From Thereva unica (lineage: Eukaryota > Arthropoda > Insecta > Diptera > Therevidae), in the NCBI GenBank assembly GCA_949987705.1, contig OX465281.1, positions 81,558,543-81,622,542 of the forward strand: a stretch of 64,000 nt of DNA, given 5' to 3'. The stretch's first letter is position 1; each line of letters opens with the position of its first letter. The notes under the pieces were generated by a model. That model ran no database searches, was not told where the DNA came from, and saw only the letters and a list, made by a program, of their open reading frames with translations. The position numbers and the translations under genes were made by a program. Below, piece by piece: positions 1 to 9,987 of the stretch.

Positions 1-602
1 CTCTGCGATGGGACTTTCACTAGAAGATTCAGTACTTTTGCGGCCATATTTCAGGCGGATGCGGCTATCAGATCCGATTTTCGGTACCGACTATCATGTC
101 CGACTACCGGATTAGACCAAAAACTTCAACCGATAGCCGAAGGAAAACAAGTGAACATTTTTTTATCATTCCAATTGTAGCCCTTACAGAGCTTTATTTA
201 AATATCTAGGTTTTCCTAAAAATATCTTGATCGTACTATAGGGAGCCCTTCACTTAAGGAACAATGGATATTTAAATAGAGCTCTTTCAGGCCTACAATC
301 TCAATGATAAAAAAGTTTGGACTCTATCAAGGATATATTTTTCCCGATTATCGTATCAGTTTTTCAGTGTGATTCGTTAGTAGAATAAGTTTTCGAAAGG
401 CAGACGTGGATATTTGGGCGTAGTTTTTCTGATCATTTGTAGGGGCTTCTTTTTCACTCGATAAAAAAATATTTTGCTGATAGAGAAGGGCGAGCCGTAA
501 TTGGGTGTATATACATAGCTACATACTGAAGGAATTATATTGATTGGCCAGCAGACTGATTTTACAGAAATAAAGAAATATTCATTAGAGAATTTTGTAA
601 AT
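1..602. other. Stretch without a recognised gene
   Basis: No reading frame or known element was recognised. The only clear structure is the imperfect inverted repeat at 159-316, listed separately. The rest is AT-rich intergenic-type sequence. Confidence 0.5.
159..316. repeat. Imperfect inverted repeat
   Basis: The arms at about 159-206 and 267-316 are reverse complements with a few mismatches. Both carry the core TTTTTATCATT and end in a TTTAAATATC block, separated by a ~60-bp loop. It could be a small MITE or a foldback end. No target-site duplication was identified. Confidence 0.6.
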
Positions 603-930
603 AAATGAAGATGGCGGCCGAATTACGCAATTGTGCTCGCCGACCCCCGATATATGTATCAAATGAAAGGGAATGATAAGTAGAATACAATTAGCTGTTT
701 GGTGTCATTCTCAAATTCAAAATGGTGGCCGATTCAAAATGGCGGATTACTTTTTTCTTTACAACCCACTCGGTATGGGTATCAAACGAAAAGATATGAC
801 AGACAACTAGAGTGCTATTAGCTGTGTGCGGCCAACACAAAATAGGGATTTACCTTTTTCTTTTCAACGCTCTCGGTCTGGTACCAAAAGAAAGTGTATG
901 ACGAGTGTAGGCGGCGTGACGTCATTTTAA
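603..930 (+). repeat. Degenerate tandem repeat of the TGATACCC family
   Basis: About three degenerate units of ~110-135 bp each carry a GGCGGCCG or GGTGGCCGATTC-like segment followed by GGTATCAAAcGAAAG. Related sequence appears on the opposite strand (TTTGATACCCAT with GCCGCCAT) near 20150-20251, 22145-22400 and 28640-29110. It is a dispersed, partly tandem non-coding family of unknown source element. Confidence 0.55.
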
Positions 931-2224
931 ATATAATATGGCGCTCACTACAAAATCTCGGAAGACATTAATAAACTAAAAATCAGAAAATAAAAAATAT
1001 ATGCTTTTAGTTTAAAATAAACTAAAAAGTAAAACATAATTTTAAATATAAAGTTTTAATTGCGCCAGCCACCTTTCGAAATGTAAAAAGGCGTGGGGCG
1101 CTAGCCAAAAGTTCCGGTGTTGATAAAACAAGAATATAGGTAAAGAGTGCCACGCCCAAAATACGTGCAAGGGTTACCGTAGCAGGGTCATTAGCAGAGA
1201 TTGCGGCAACTTTACTCACATAAGGAAAAACAGCTCTTTCTATGTTTAAGGTACTGATCGAACAAAGCTAGAGATGCGCCGAATATGGGTTCGACCGAAT
1301 ACAAATATTCGGTCAAAAATGTATCGGCCGAATTATTCGGTTCAGTTTTATGCCGTAAACAGGTTCATATAGGTCAGCGACGCGTTCTGCAAGTAGCAGC
1401 GTTTGTCCACCCTTCTTGGACTTCGGGCTAGCTCGGCTCCCTCAGTCAATGCGCCAGTTGTCCTCTGCATTTTTTGTTAATAAAGGGCCTTATTCAGTCA
1501 TTGAAAGCTTCACACTTTCAATTGCTGAATAAGTCATTTGCGCACGCTTCCTGCATTACTGAAAGCGCCCAAACTTTTTCTCTAAAGTGCACTGCTTCCG
1601 AGAAAAATGCATCAAAAACTTTTTGAGTTTTCCAAGAACCTGCAAGGGGTGGGAGGTCACAAATCTGGGTTTAAGCTTTTTTCATGACCCTCCTAACGAT
1701 TTATGAAAAAAATCCCCGGTGTAATTTTTTCAAATCAAAACTACAGCTTGACTGTACTATTTGCTCAATTAGGGGGAGGAGTTTAACAAAACGGGGGGAA
1801 ATTTCATCATAGTCATTACAATTAGAGGAAATGGAAAACGATATTTCGGATGCGTTAACACAACGGAAGTTAAAATAAAATCATCAGAGCTAAGTGAATC
1901 AAAGGAAATGGAATAAGGATTATAGTAGGATGAACGATTAGAAGCAGATTAAATGAAGGATGCGTTGAGAAAGTTTACATCTACATCAAAAGACATAGAA
2001 GCATGAATGCCAAGCGAACGTATATTAGACCAGAATCAAGTTTGCGAGAATATAACTCACGTTTGGCAGACTTAACTTTAGCATTGATGAGGTTGTGAAG
2101 CTGTTTATAATTAGTAAGGTAACGACGGATCCTAGTTCTACGATAACGTCTATACATGAACTCACGATGAACAATTTGGTCGCACATTTCACGAGAAAAC
2201 CGATGATCTGTGCCTTCTTGTGAC
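931..2224. other. Stretch without a recognised gene; small hairpin at 1490-1536
   Basis: No homology-bearing frame was seen. A hairpin with ~18-bp arms (TTATTCAG...CTGAATAA) lies at about 1490-1536. Around 1290-1345 there are several GAATATTCGG-like palindromic words. The short open frames at 1022-1219 and 1981-2243 look like chance. Confidence 0.45.
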
Positions 2225-2652
2225 TAAAGCCCTGGACAGACATGTGATTTCGATATCATAATATTGAGATCACGATATCAAAATAAACTAAGTAGTGACA
2301 GACATAATATCATGATATCTGTGGCAGTTGTATTTTTGACAGTTGGAATTTAAATTTCTAAGGAGAACCTGAAACTGCTTGGAAATACAATCGTATTCTA
2401 CTTTAATAAATAGTTACTATAGTAACTATACAAAACTAAACAAATATAAAAATTTTAAAGGTAACTTGATATTTCAAAAGAGCAAAAGTTTGAGTTTTTA
2501 TAATTTCCGCTAGCGAAAAATAGCGCTGCTCTCACTAGAAATTACTCTTATCATGTTAATATTATGAAAATCAGTTGTGTTTCGATATTACGTTAATATC
2601 ATGTTGCTGCGTTTTGATATTATGATATGGGAGTGACAGACATATCCGAATA

Positions 2653-4217
2653 CACTCACAGGCACAATTAACCGCCCACCCTATAATTCTTGTAGTTTGT
2701 CTACAAACCGTTAAATTTTACTTAGTTTTGATAGATGGTATGTGAAAGCAATCCTTAATAAATAAAAACAAATGAAAATGTAGCAAAAAAAATGTTTTAT
2801 TAAGATTTTATTCCACGAAATCGATTTCTTCGAGCCTTTTGTTGACTGATTATTTTAAATAAAAAGAAAATTGTTGTCATTAACTTTAAATTTAATAATA
2901 GGTGTTACCACCTCGGGCTCTAATGACTTATTGAAGCCTGTTTGGAAGACCATCCATGACGTCCTGAATATCCGTCTAAGGGATATTGTGCCACTCCTCT
3001 ACCACAGCGGCCTTGAGCTCTTCTTGGGTAATAAGCATTGGTACTCTTGCCCGAACACGTCTTTTAAGGTTAACCCAAACGTGTTTCATTGGATTGATAT
3101 CGGACCTACGCGCTGGCCATAATAAAGTTTGAATATCGAACTCATTAAGGTATTATGTGACAGATCTAGGGACGTGGCAACGTGCATTATCATGCAAAAG
3201 CCTAAAATTTTCTCCAATAAATGGAGCAAACGGTACAAAAACAACGGTACATGGTCTTGGAGAATTTCTTCCACGTACGTCCGAGCATTCACACTGCCCC
3301 TATCAAAAACGACAAGATCGGTACGTGTCTCATTAGAAACACCTCCCCAAATCATTATTGATCCACCTTGCTAACCCACTGTTTCGTTTATAGCGCAGGG
3401 CGCAAACCTCCCATTTTTACGTCCGCGGACGTCCTGACGCCTATCTGGACCTCTTAAGGCTATTCTACTTTCATCTGAAAACAGTACGTCCTTTCACTGC
3501 TCCATAGTCCAATCACAATATTGCTGCGCAAAACCAAGACTAGCTCTACGGTGTTGTGGGAGAAGTTGTGGGGCGCGAGTTGGACGAAAAGCCCTTAAAT
3601 TTATTTCTGCCAGTCTTCTTCTAACCGTACGTTCACTTACAATGACATTTCGGACTTCAAACAGACGTGTACGAGGTTCAGTAGCAGTGGAAAAGTGATC
3701 TCTCAACACCTTGCTAACAATAAAGCGGTCGTCTCGGGTGGAAGTGCAACGATGTCTGCCTTGACCTGGCCTCCGGGTGTATAAGCGTCTCCCGAAATCG
3801 TCTAATGACATCCCGTGTCGTTGTTCGAGGTACATCGAGTATTCTAGCGATGGGACGCTGATTGTACCCAGCATCAGGAAAGACGACCGCCCTAGCTGCA
3901 CTAGTTGCATCTATCAGCATTTTTATGATTTGAATAACCAAAAATAATCTTAAAGACACAGATTAAAAAACTTTTAAACACTAGGTTAAGAGAGAACCAG
4001 AAAAATGTAATCGTAGTAATGTGACGGTAATAAGGTCAAACATTGAATAAGTTTCACAAAGGCGTCTGCCAAATAAATTTGAGAACCAACGCAAGGCCAA
4101 CTGTTTAGTTTTTTTCATAAATATCAATAAAAAACAAAGACTGTGATAAGCCATACTTAACGTAAACAAACAGGGTGACAAAAAGTGTAAGTGGGCGGTT
4201 AATTGTGCCTGTGAGTG
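2653..4217 (-). mobile_element. Tc1-like DNA transposon, decayed
   Basis: Perfect 27-bp terminal inverted repeats begin CACTCACAGGCACAATTAAC at 2653 and end at 4217. TA dinucleotides at 2651-2652 and 4218-4219 match the TA target of Tc1/mariner elements. The length (~1.57 kb) is normal for an autonomous Tc1 element. The interior holds a minus-strand transposase remnant. The element sits inside a Harbinger-like MITE, so it arrived later than that MITE. Confidence 0.9.
2890..3959 (-). pseudogene. Tc1-like transposase, frameshifted remnant
   Basis: Minus-strand translation gives, in order, an N-terminal helix-turn-helix region (start near 3959, with RPIARILDVPRTTTRDVIRRF), a second HTH-like block (VSERTVRRRLAEINLRA, about 3610-3670), and a DDE/DDD catalytic region. 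Catalytic pieces visible are FSDESRI, then MIWGGVS, LHDNARCHV and RRSDINPMKHVW. In active Tc1 transposases the third acidic residue lies in a PxEH-type motif; here that position reads Lys (PMKH). The frame changes at about 3790 and is broken by stops near 3493 and 3160. The terminal inverted repeats are intact, so the element might once have been moved in trans, but it cannot make a transposase. Confidence 0.85.
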
Positions 4218-4273
4218 TATTATAATATTAGGAATATTATGATATCGAAATCACATGTCTATCCAGGGCTTAA

Positions 4274-4776
4274 GGGAACACAATGATCGTAGAGCAAACT
4301 AGTTTAGTAAGCGAGTCTAAATTAATCTTGCTATAATCGCGATATGAAAAATAAGAAGGCAAAGGAGAGGGAGCAAAAGTAAAACAAGTAGAAAGGAATA
4401 GTAAGTCATGGTCGAGAAAGCTAGGAAGAAAGATTTGATTATGTTTTAGCACTGAGTGGATGTAACAGTTACTGCCATGGCCCAGTGATTCCGTCAACGT
4501 GATTTTCTCCTACCATTGTCGGTGACATCTCGCCCAATGAAACCGTCACCGTTAACGGTGAACATCATTCGTCCACGTGCAAAATTTTTATTGTCAACGT
4601 AGACCATTTCAACAAAAATTTAGTGGTTGTTTGTGACATTTCAATTTTCACCGCATATTTATTATATGGTAACCAAAGCGACGGTGGAGTTTTTCTACCG
4701 CAAGTATTTTTGATAAAAATCTTGTTATTTTTCAGGTACATTTTCCGCACTTACTGTAAAAGCTTTCTTGTTTAAT
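4274..4776. other. Stretch without a recognised gene
   Basis: Nothing coding was recognised. A short palindrome (GTCACCGTTAACGGTGA) lies near 4545-4562 and related GTGACATC/CCGTCAACG words precede it. Short open frames here have no recognisable family features. Confidence 0.4.
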
Positions 4777-4779
4777 TAA

Positions 4780-4918
4780 GCCTGAACTACATTAAAATTA
4801 AAAAGCAGTGCAGTGCAGCACTGCGAAGTGAAATTTAGGCTTCTTGTAACTGAACGTGTCAACTCACATTAACTTCACTGCCTAGCACTACACCGCACTG
4901 CACTGCCTTGTCTTAGGC
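4780..4918. repeat. Short MITE rich in CAGTGCAGTG repeats
   Basis: A 139-bp element with short inverted ends (GCCTGAAC... and ...CTTAGGC) is flanked by TAA at 4777-4779 and 4919-4921. Its interior is a foldback of GCAGTGCAGTG/CACTGCACTGC words. A related, inverted and diverged segment (CTGAACTACATT then AAAAGCAGTG on the minus strand) is present near 13440-13540. Classification as a 3-bp-duplication MITE is inferred. Confidence 0.5.
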
Positions 4919-5477
4919 TAATTTCTAAAAAACTGCTTCGCACGTCCTGCCAATTTCTAAAAAAACTTGATATGAAGTTGTCGTTGCCATTGTTTTCAAA
5001 ATGGATAATGCAAAATTATGCCTGAATATACGATAAAGATAATCCGGAATAAATGAGCTTTTACGGTGGAAGGGGTAAATTTTTCTGTTCTAGAAAGTGG
5101 GATGATACACGAATCAATAGGCCGTATCAGATCAAATTTTTGAGCAGCGACAGCAGCAGCGGAAGAGGCAGCATGCTGCTTCTTGTATCAGATTCGTTGT
5201 AGCAGCAGCAGGCAGCAAACGCTTTTGACAACTAAATTTTTAAAGTTTTGGTATTTAGCGGCGATTTTTAATAAAAATAGTGAGTTTAAATAAATAATAG
5301 TTCTGTCCCTGTGGTTTTTCTATGTATTTACCTTTATTGTGTTTCTTAAATACAAAAAGGATTGCGTATTTCAAATAATTATCATAATTAACTTTTTGCG
5401 ACCATTTTTACTTTAAGGGTGAATGTGAACATTTAAAATGTTGATTGAATTTGATTTTTTTTAATAAACTATTGAAA

Positions 5478-5890
5478 GTGTTTCATTTTCCTGGTGTACA
5501 TACACTAGTGTACTTTGGAGTAGATGGAAAATGAAACGGATTTTCTTATTTGAGTGTAGTTTAAAACCTTAAAATAAGAATCACAATAGCACTGCTGATA
5601 TTTGGCAAGTGGGATCTGTGAAGTTTTTCAGGAAAGATAATTTGATTTAAAATGGTAAGTTTGCACAAGCACAATTTTTTATTTTCTCAGAGAAACAATG
5701 CTCTTTTGAATGATAACTCAAAAAAAACCGTTCAATAATTTTTATTAACCGAAAATTTTAATGACATAACCGAAAAAGTCTGTTGCAAAAAAATCTTAAT
5801 TACACTAATCATTTACTCCAATATATGAACTGGGGTAGTTGGAGCTACACCAAACTACACCGGTGTAGGTACACCAGGAAAATGAAACAC
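5478..5890. repeat. MITE inside the 5119-7336 element
   Basis: Inverted ends begin GTGTTTCATTTTCCTGGTGT on the left, with the complement ending at 5890; similarity extends ~45 bp. A possible CTATT duplication lies at 5469-5473 and 5893-5897, although the left copy is a few bases away from the inverted repeat. Non-coding. Confidence 0.65.
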
Positions 5891-6010
5891 GCCTATTAGT
5901 AGTTATTGCAATATATATGCAATATTGCAATTATGTGAAACTGTTTAGCCCGAAAAGCAAAATATGGACAAGGGAAATGTTCAGTTCAGCAGTAAAAAAC
6001 TGAAATGTCA

Positions 6011-7168
6011 TTTTCATTTCATTTTCATTTATTCGACTTATAACCAATACATATATGGGTTTACAAAAGTGTTGGGTGTAAGAGCTTTTAATGGGCTATA
6101 AATGTTTTGCCCATTTGCCTTATTTTAAGTATATAGATATAGCCTAGCTATTTACTAGTAGTGAATTAAGTTACAACACACTTGCGACCGGTGTGTTTTA
6201 GAGCTTTTTCGGTTCCTCCATTTTTTAGGGGATATAAAGACTTAAAAACTAAACTTAAAATTAAATTGAATTGAGCACATCCACTATTGGGAATTTAACC
6301 TTTTTAACAACCTTATTTACATGTATATATATATATCTATGAAACGTAATATCATCTCATTTGTACAGGATATTTAAGTTTGCTCTTATACTCAATAAGA
6401 TTCTCATCACATTAATTGTTACTAAACCTAGCAAACATCTACTCCCCTGCTGTATAAACTTATATCTACGAGCTGACTTATATCTACGAAAAAATATAAA
6501 AAGAAACTTATGACTATAAAATATAAGGCAATCATCGGTGATAATGGGGTGAGAATCTTGGAGAGATAGCGAAGTCTAACCTACGTATGAAAAATATGTG
6601 TACAGTTACTAATTAACCTATTTTTTATTTAAGACAAGTTAGATGAGTCTAACATAATATAAACTCATCCAAGTCGTCTTAGTTCATTATCTTATTACTT
6701 CAGCCTTAAACGATGCTATTACAGTTACCACTAGGTATTAAGATATTATTACTATCCGAGTTATTTTGAAGATTAGTTCGATGATGTTCCCAGCCATAAC
6801 CTCATCCAAGTGGTCTTCATATAATGGAGATTTTATTAACAGTGACTCTTCCTGATTCTTCGAACCAAATCCAATTTCTTTTGTTTCTAGTTAATTCCAG
6901 TAGTTAATTTTGTTTCTAGTTACTTCAAGTAGTTAGTGAAAATCCTTCAGATGCAGCTTCTTAACACGTTTTCTTTTTAATCTTTTTATTTATTATTACC
7001 GATAACTTTGTTTTTATAGATTCACTAATTTAAGACATTATCTTTTAAAAAACTTTATGTTCCTAACCGTACTATTTACTGGTTCGCTTTTATGCGACCA
7101 CGTTTTCTTTTTTTTGGGACTTTTTCCATCCCGCCACTTGCGTTCGCTTCAACACTCACCAAGCGAAT
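6011..7168 (-). mobile_element. Short minus-strand retroposon, copy 1
   Basis: The sequence is flanked by an 11-bp direct repeat CTGAAATGTCA (6000-6010 and 7169-7179). On the minus strand it starts ATTCGCTTGGTGAGTG and ends in an AT-rich tail with AAGTCGAATAAATGAAAATG. A second copy (47404-48300) has the same start and end and its own 15-bp duplication. The long, variable target duplication and simple 3' tail indicate target-primed reverse transcription, so this is a SINE-like or internally deleted LINE. The two copies match well at their ends and diverge in the middle by indels. Lineage unknown. Confidence 0.75.
7076..7129 (-). other. 17-codon basic ORF at the retroposon 5' end
   Basis: The first ATG of the minus-strand retroposon (7129) opens a 17-residue frame beginning MEKVPKKRKRGR, which resembles a basic nuclear-localisation motif, and stops at 7076-7078. 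In the second copy the same position has one extra A, which changes the frame. It may be the remnant of an ORF1 N-terminus. A function is not shown. Confidence 0.3.
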
Positions 7169-7339
7169 CTGAAATGTCAAAAAAAGCTGCCTTGATGGGC
7201 AGCAAAATTAGGATTAGGAATGAAAATGCAGCGGCAGCATTCAGTGCTGCTTCTGTGGTCATGTGACCCGCTTTGACCAATAGAAACAGTTTGCTGCTGA
7301 TATTTTTGTTGCGCTGCTTTGGATCTGATACAGCCTAAT

Positions 7340-7395
7340 GTGTTTCTGCAACACACTGTCAGTTTGTTGAACGGAGGTGATACACGACTCAACAC
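7340..7395. repeat. Fragment of the GATGATACACGA foldback family
   Basis: This is the right-hand remainder of the short unit into which the 5119-7336 element inserted; the left-hand remainder is 5098-5115. It ends GGAGGTGATACACGACTC, matching 8900-8925. Further partial copies lie at about 7541-7603 (TTACCCTTCCCTTGGCCCAC..), 8391-8570, 8768-8850 and 11511-11606. Confidence 0.6.
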
Positions 7396-7616
7396 GCTAC
7401 ACTCAACAATCTGTATAATAACAATGCGATTTTATAAGTGTGAGTGTGTATTTCAAATTATTTCCAACCAGAATCGCTTGACAGTTACGCATACATAAAC
7501 ATTTTTCATGCAACTGGAGGAAAAATAGAAATCGTTTCTAGTTTCAGTCAACACCGCAAACTTCCCCCTTACCCTTCCCTTGGCCCACGAACTGCGCAGA
7601 AAAAGCTCGTGACTTC

Positions 7617-8762
7617 GCATATTTCCCTTGTGAGCTCCAACTGAATTTCATGGCGGGTGAAGTTTGCATACAATTCAAAAATAAGTGAGGTTATGAGAAA
7701 TTAGTTTTATGCGATGTTTGCATATTTTCCAGAAATAAGTGAGGTTATGCGATGGATGATGCTGATCTCACACATTCAAACTAAAAAATATGTGGTTGTG
7801 TGAGGTTGTTTACAAACAAAGAAATAATTCTTTTGTAAACCAGAGCTCCAATGGCAAACACTTATGATATGTATGAATTATTAAATGAAATCACACGTTG
7901 AAGATAGTTTTAGTTTTTGGTAACATTATAGTTAATAATACCTCAATTAACTATATGTAAATAAACATTAGCTTTACTATCACCAAAAGTAGCAGCAGTA
8001 ACAGATATCTGAAAAGAGTAGATACTTGCACTTTCACCACTTTATTTATAAGTGGTGACCGTGGCAGATTTAAAATTCGAAACCTTTTCGCGGAGGAGCG
8101 GGAGATGGATAGATTGGCATGGCATGCTTGCGGATTAGTCACAATCACGCTTTACCACAAGAAAAAAAAACGGTATGATTATTCAATTATTATGCACTAA
8201 TGACCTGAAAAAAACATAACATAAAAGGATGGCATGTCTACATCCCCGCATAAGTCTCTGAACATTATGCCATGAACAACCACTATTTTAAACTGAATCC
8301 GCACATTTCAAAACTGCAGAAGAGCTTTTTTTTAATTTCACTAGAAATAGATTGTATACAGAACCCTTTTCCCTAAAAATCTGGGGATAGGGGAATGATA
8401 CACGAGTCAACATGTTTATCAACACGAGCTTTTTCTGCGCAGTTCGTAGGCCAAGCGAAGGGTAAGGGTGAAGTTTGCGTCCACAAACTTCACCCTTACC
8501 CTTCCTTGACCCACGAACTGCGCAAAAAAAGCTCGTATTTATCAACATGTTGACCCGTGTATCATCCCCCTAAAAGGAATTTTCCATATCCAAAAATTAA
8601 TTTTGACGTTTGCATAATATTTTAAAATAAACAGTTTTTGTATACCTATTCCATTAAGTTTGTGTGGGTAAAGCTCACAATTTTGTATGGCATACCGTTT
8701 ATACGTAAAATGAGTTTATCCCCAAATCCCAAATAAAATAAGGTGTAGTATAAATCGGCATA
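7617..8762. repeat. Duplicated unit G, copy 1
   Basis: The unit begins CCCTTGTGAGCTCCAACTGA and ends near AGTATAAATCGGC. It is similar along its whole length to 9988-11630, with scattered substitutions and indels, so the two are old paralogous copies in direct orientation. This copy carries the 180-bp palindrome 8391-8570; the other copy carries different inserts. No convincing coding region. Confidence 0.7.
8391..8570. repeat. 180-bp near-perfect palindrome (foldback MITE)
   Basis: The arms 8391-8478 and 8482-8570 are almost complete reverse complements with a very short centre. The arms start GAATGATACACGAGTCAACA and contain GAGCTTTTTCTGCGCAGTTC and AAGGGTAAGGGTGAAG. It is absent from the matching position of unit G copy 2, so it is an insertion. 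Single arms of the same palindrome occur at 7541-7603, 8768-8850 and 11511-11606. Confidence 0.8.
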
Positions 8763-8767
8763 TTGAT

Positions 8768-8925
8768 AGAATTAGGGGGATGATACACGGGTCAACATGT
8801 TGATCAACACGAGCTTTTTCTGCGCAGTTCGTAGGCCAAGGGAAGGGTAAGTGGGATGATACACGAGTAAACGTGTTTATGCAACACACTGTCACTTTGT
8901 TGAGCGGAGGTGATACACGACTCTT
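8768..8925. repeat. Single arm of the palindrome plus short GATGATACACGA unit
   Basis: 8768-8850 matches one arm of the 8391-8570 palindrome and stops after AAGGGTAAG. 8852-8925 is a ~74-bp unit (GTGGGATGATACACGAG to GGTGATACACGACTC). That unit is the uninterrupted counterpart of the sequence flanking the 5119-7336 element. Confidence 0.6.
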
Positions 8926-9083
8926 TGCATTCCACTTTTTGACGTTCAAAATTCTGTAGCTCGTGTCTACACATTTTCAACTTTTCAAGAAGAAGATCGA
9001 AAATCTCGGCTGTCGCTACTATCCGTGTACACTCATAAAAATGTGGAACGAAAACACAAAAGTTGAACGCAAATTTCCATTCG

Positions 9084-9246
9084 ACCGGTTCTACACGTTC
9101 AACTTTTCGTTCAACTTCAACACTTTTTTTTTCTTTTGCTCGCATGCAACTTACGAAAGAAATAATCTTGCCCCTCTCACAATTGCATGCGAGCGAAAGA
9201 GAAGAAAGTGTTGAAGTTGAACGAAAAGTTGAACGTGTAGAACGGT
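9084..9246. repeat. 163-bp hairpin MITE (B) inside copy A
   Basis: The arms begin ACCGGTTCTACACGTTCAAC and are ~65 bp long with few mismatches, including a CTCGCATGCAA/TTGCATGCGAG block. The first 12 bases equal those of copies A and C while the interior differs, so it is a sub-family that shares termini. Confidence 0.7.
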
Positions 9247-9254
9247 CTTCCAAG

Positions 9255-9578
9255 ACCGGTTCTATACATTCAACTATGCATTCCACTTTTTGACGTTCAA
9301 CTTTTTTTCTCTTTCACTCCAATGCAAAGTTTGAAACAGACTAGAGTTGAAAGGAATATGGAAAGCAGCTCAGAATGGAATGGAAATTTGCGTTCAACTT
9401 TTGTGTTTTCGTTCAACATTTTTATGATTGTGCGAATATGTATGAGTATAAGTGCACACGGATAACAAAGACAGCCGAGATTTTCGATCTGCTTCTTGAA
9501 GAGTTGAAAATGTGTAGATGCGAGCGACAGAATTGAACGTCAAAAAGTGGAATGCAAAGTTGAATGTGTAGAACCGGT
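9255..9578. repeat. MITE of the ACCGGTTCTACACATTC family (C), reversed inside copy A
   Basis: A complete 324-bp copy, inverted relative to copy A and to 53188-53513. Its ends are ACCGGTTCTATACATTC and ...GAATGTGTAGAACCGGT. It lies just right of hairpin B, separated by CTTCCAAG. It seems to have inserted into a relative of itself. Confidence 0.7.
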
Positions 9579-9696
9579 CCATTCTGAGCTGCTTTCCATG
9601 TTCTTTTCAACTCTAGTCTGTTTCAAACTTTGCATTGGAGTGAAAGAGAAAAAAAGTTGAACGTCAAAAAGTGGTATGGAAAGTTGAATGTGTAGG

Positions 9697-9987
9697 GGGT
9701 AAACTACACACTAACTGTATTTTTAGGCAAGGGTTCGCAGGGAAGTGTGTGTTTTTCTTCACTTGTGAATCTCAAAATTTTTCAGTCTCACCCTCCATGA
9801 CACTGATGCAAGTAAAACTTCGTTTTTGTGAGTTTTCGAAACACTTTACGTTTGAATGACACATGATTTGCTTCGTACACAACTACATAAACATTGCAAT
9901 CGTTATACAAAGTGAGGGCAGAAAAGTGAGTCCAGTCCATAGTGTAATACCGACCTCATATTCAAAACGGTATGCGCACTGCATGCA
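9697..9987. other. Spacer between the nested MITEs and unit G copy 2
   Basis: Nothing was recognised in this stretch. Confidence 0.4.

Larger units (their letters stand above)
2228..4270. mobile_element. Harbinger-like MITE, split by a Tc1 transposon
   Basis: The ends form ~39-bp terminal inverted repeats starting AGCCCTGGACAGACATGTGA, flanked by TAA at 2225-2227 and 4271-4273. A 3-bp TAA duplication is typical of PIF/Harbinger elements. The MITE core is 2228-2650 plus 4220-4270; the rest is an inserted Tc1 element. A second, 5'-truncated copy at 35107-35492 lacks the Tc1 insert and ends next to TTA. No coding capacity, so it is non-autonomous. The superfamily is inferred from the duplication and the ends only. 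Confidence 0.75.
5119..7336. mobile_element. Nested TIR element with AAT target duplication
   Basis: Inverted ends AGGCCGTATCAGATC (5119) and its near-complement (ending 7336) are flanked by AAT at 5116-5118 and 7337-7339. The flanking sequence (GATGATACACGAATC... and ...GTGTTTCTGCAACACACTG) matches an uninterrupted copy at 8852-8925, which serves as an empty site. CAG-rich subterminal blocks lie near both ends (5134-5215 and about 7230-7315). Removing the nested MITE (5478-5890) and the retroposon (6011-7168) leaves only ~650 bp with no coding capacity, so it is non-autonomous. Confidence 0.75.
8930..9696. repeat. MITE of the ACCGGTTCTACACATTC family, interrupted (copy A)
   Basis: The left part (8930-9083) and right part (9579-9696) together match the complete copy at 53188-53513. 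The outer terminal bases are lost on both sides. Two further elements of the same or a related family, B (9084-9246) and C (9255-9578), lie inside, bounded by CCATTC on both sides (9077-9082 and 9579-9584). Open frames here arise from repeated GTTGAACG-type words and are not genes. Confidence 0.7.

Noticed and set aside
8804..9610. Several long overlapping frames on both strands around 8.8-9.6 kb.
   Set aside because: They arise from inverted MITE arms lacking stops; no consistent protein and no homology-like motifs.
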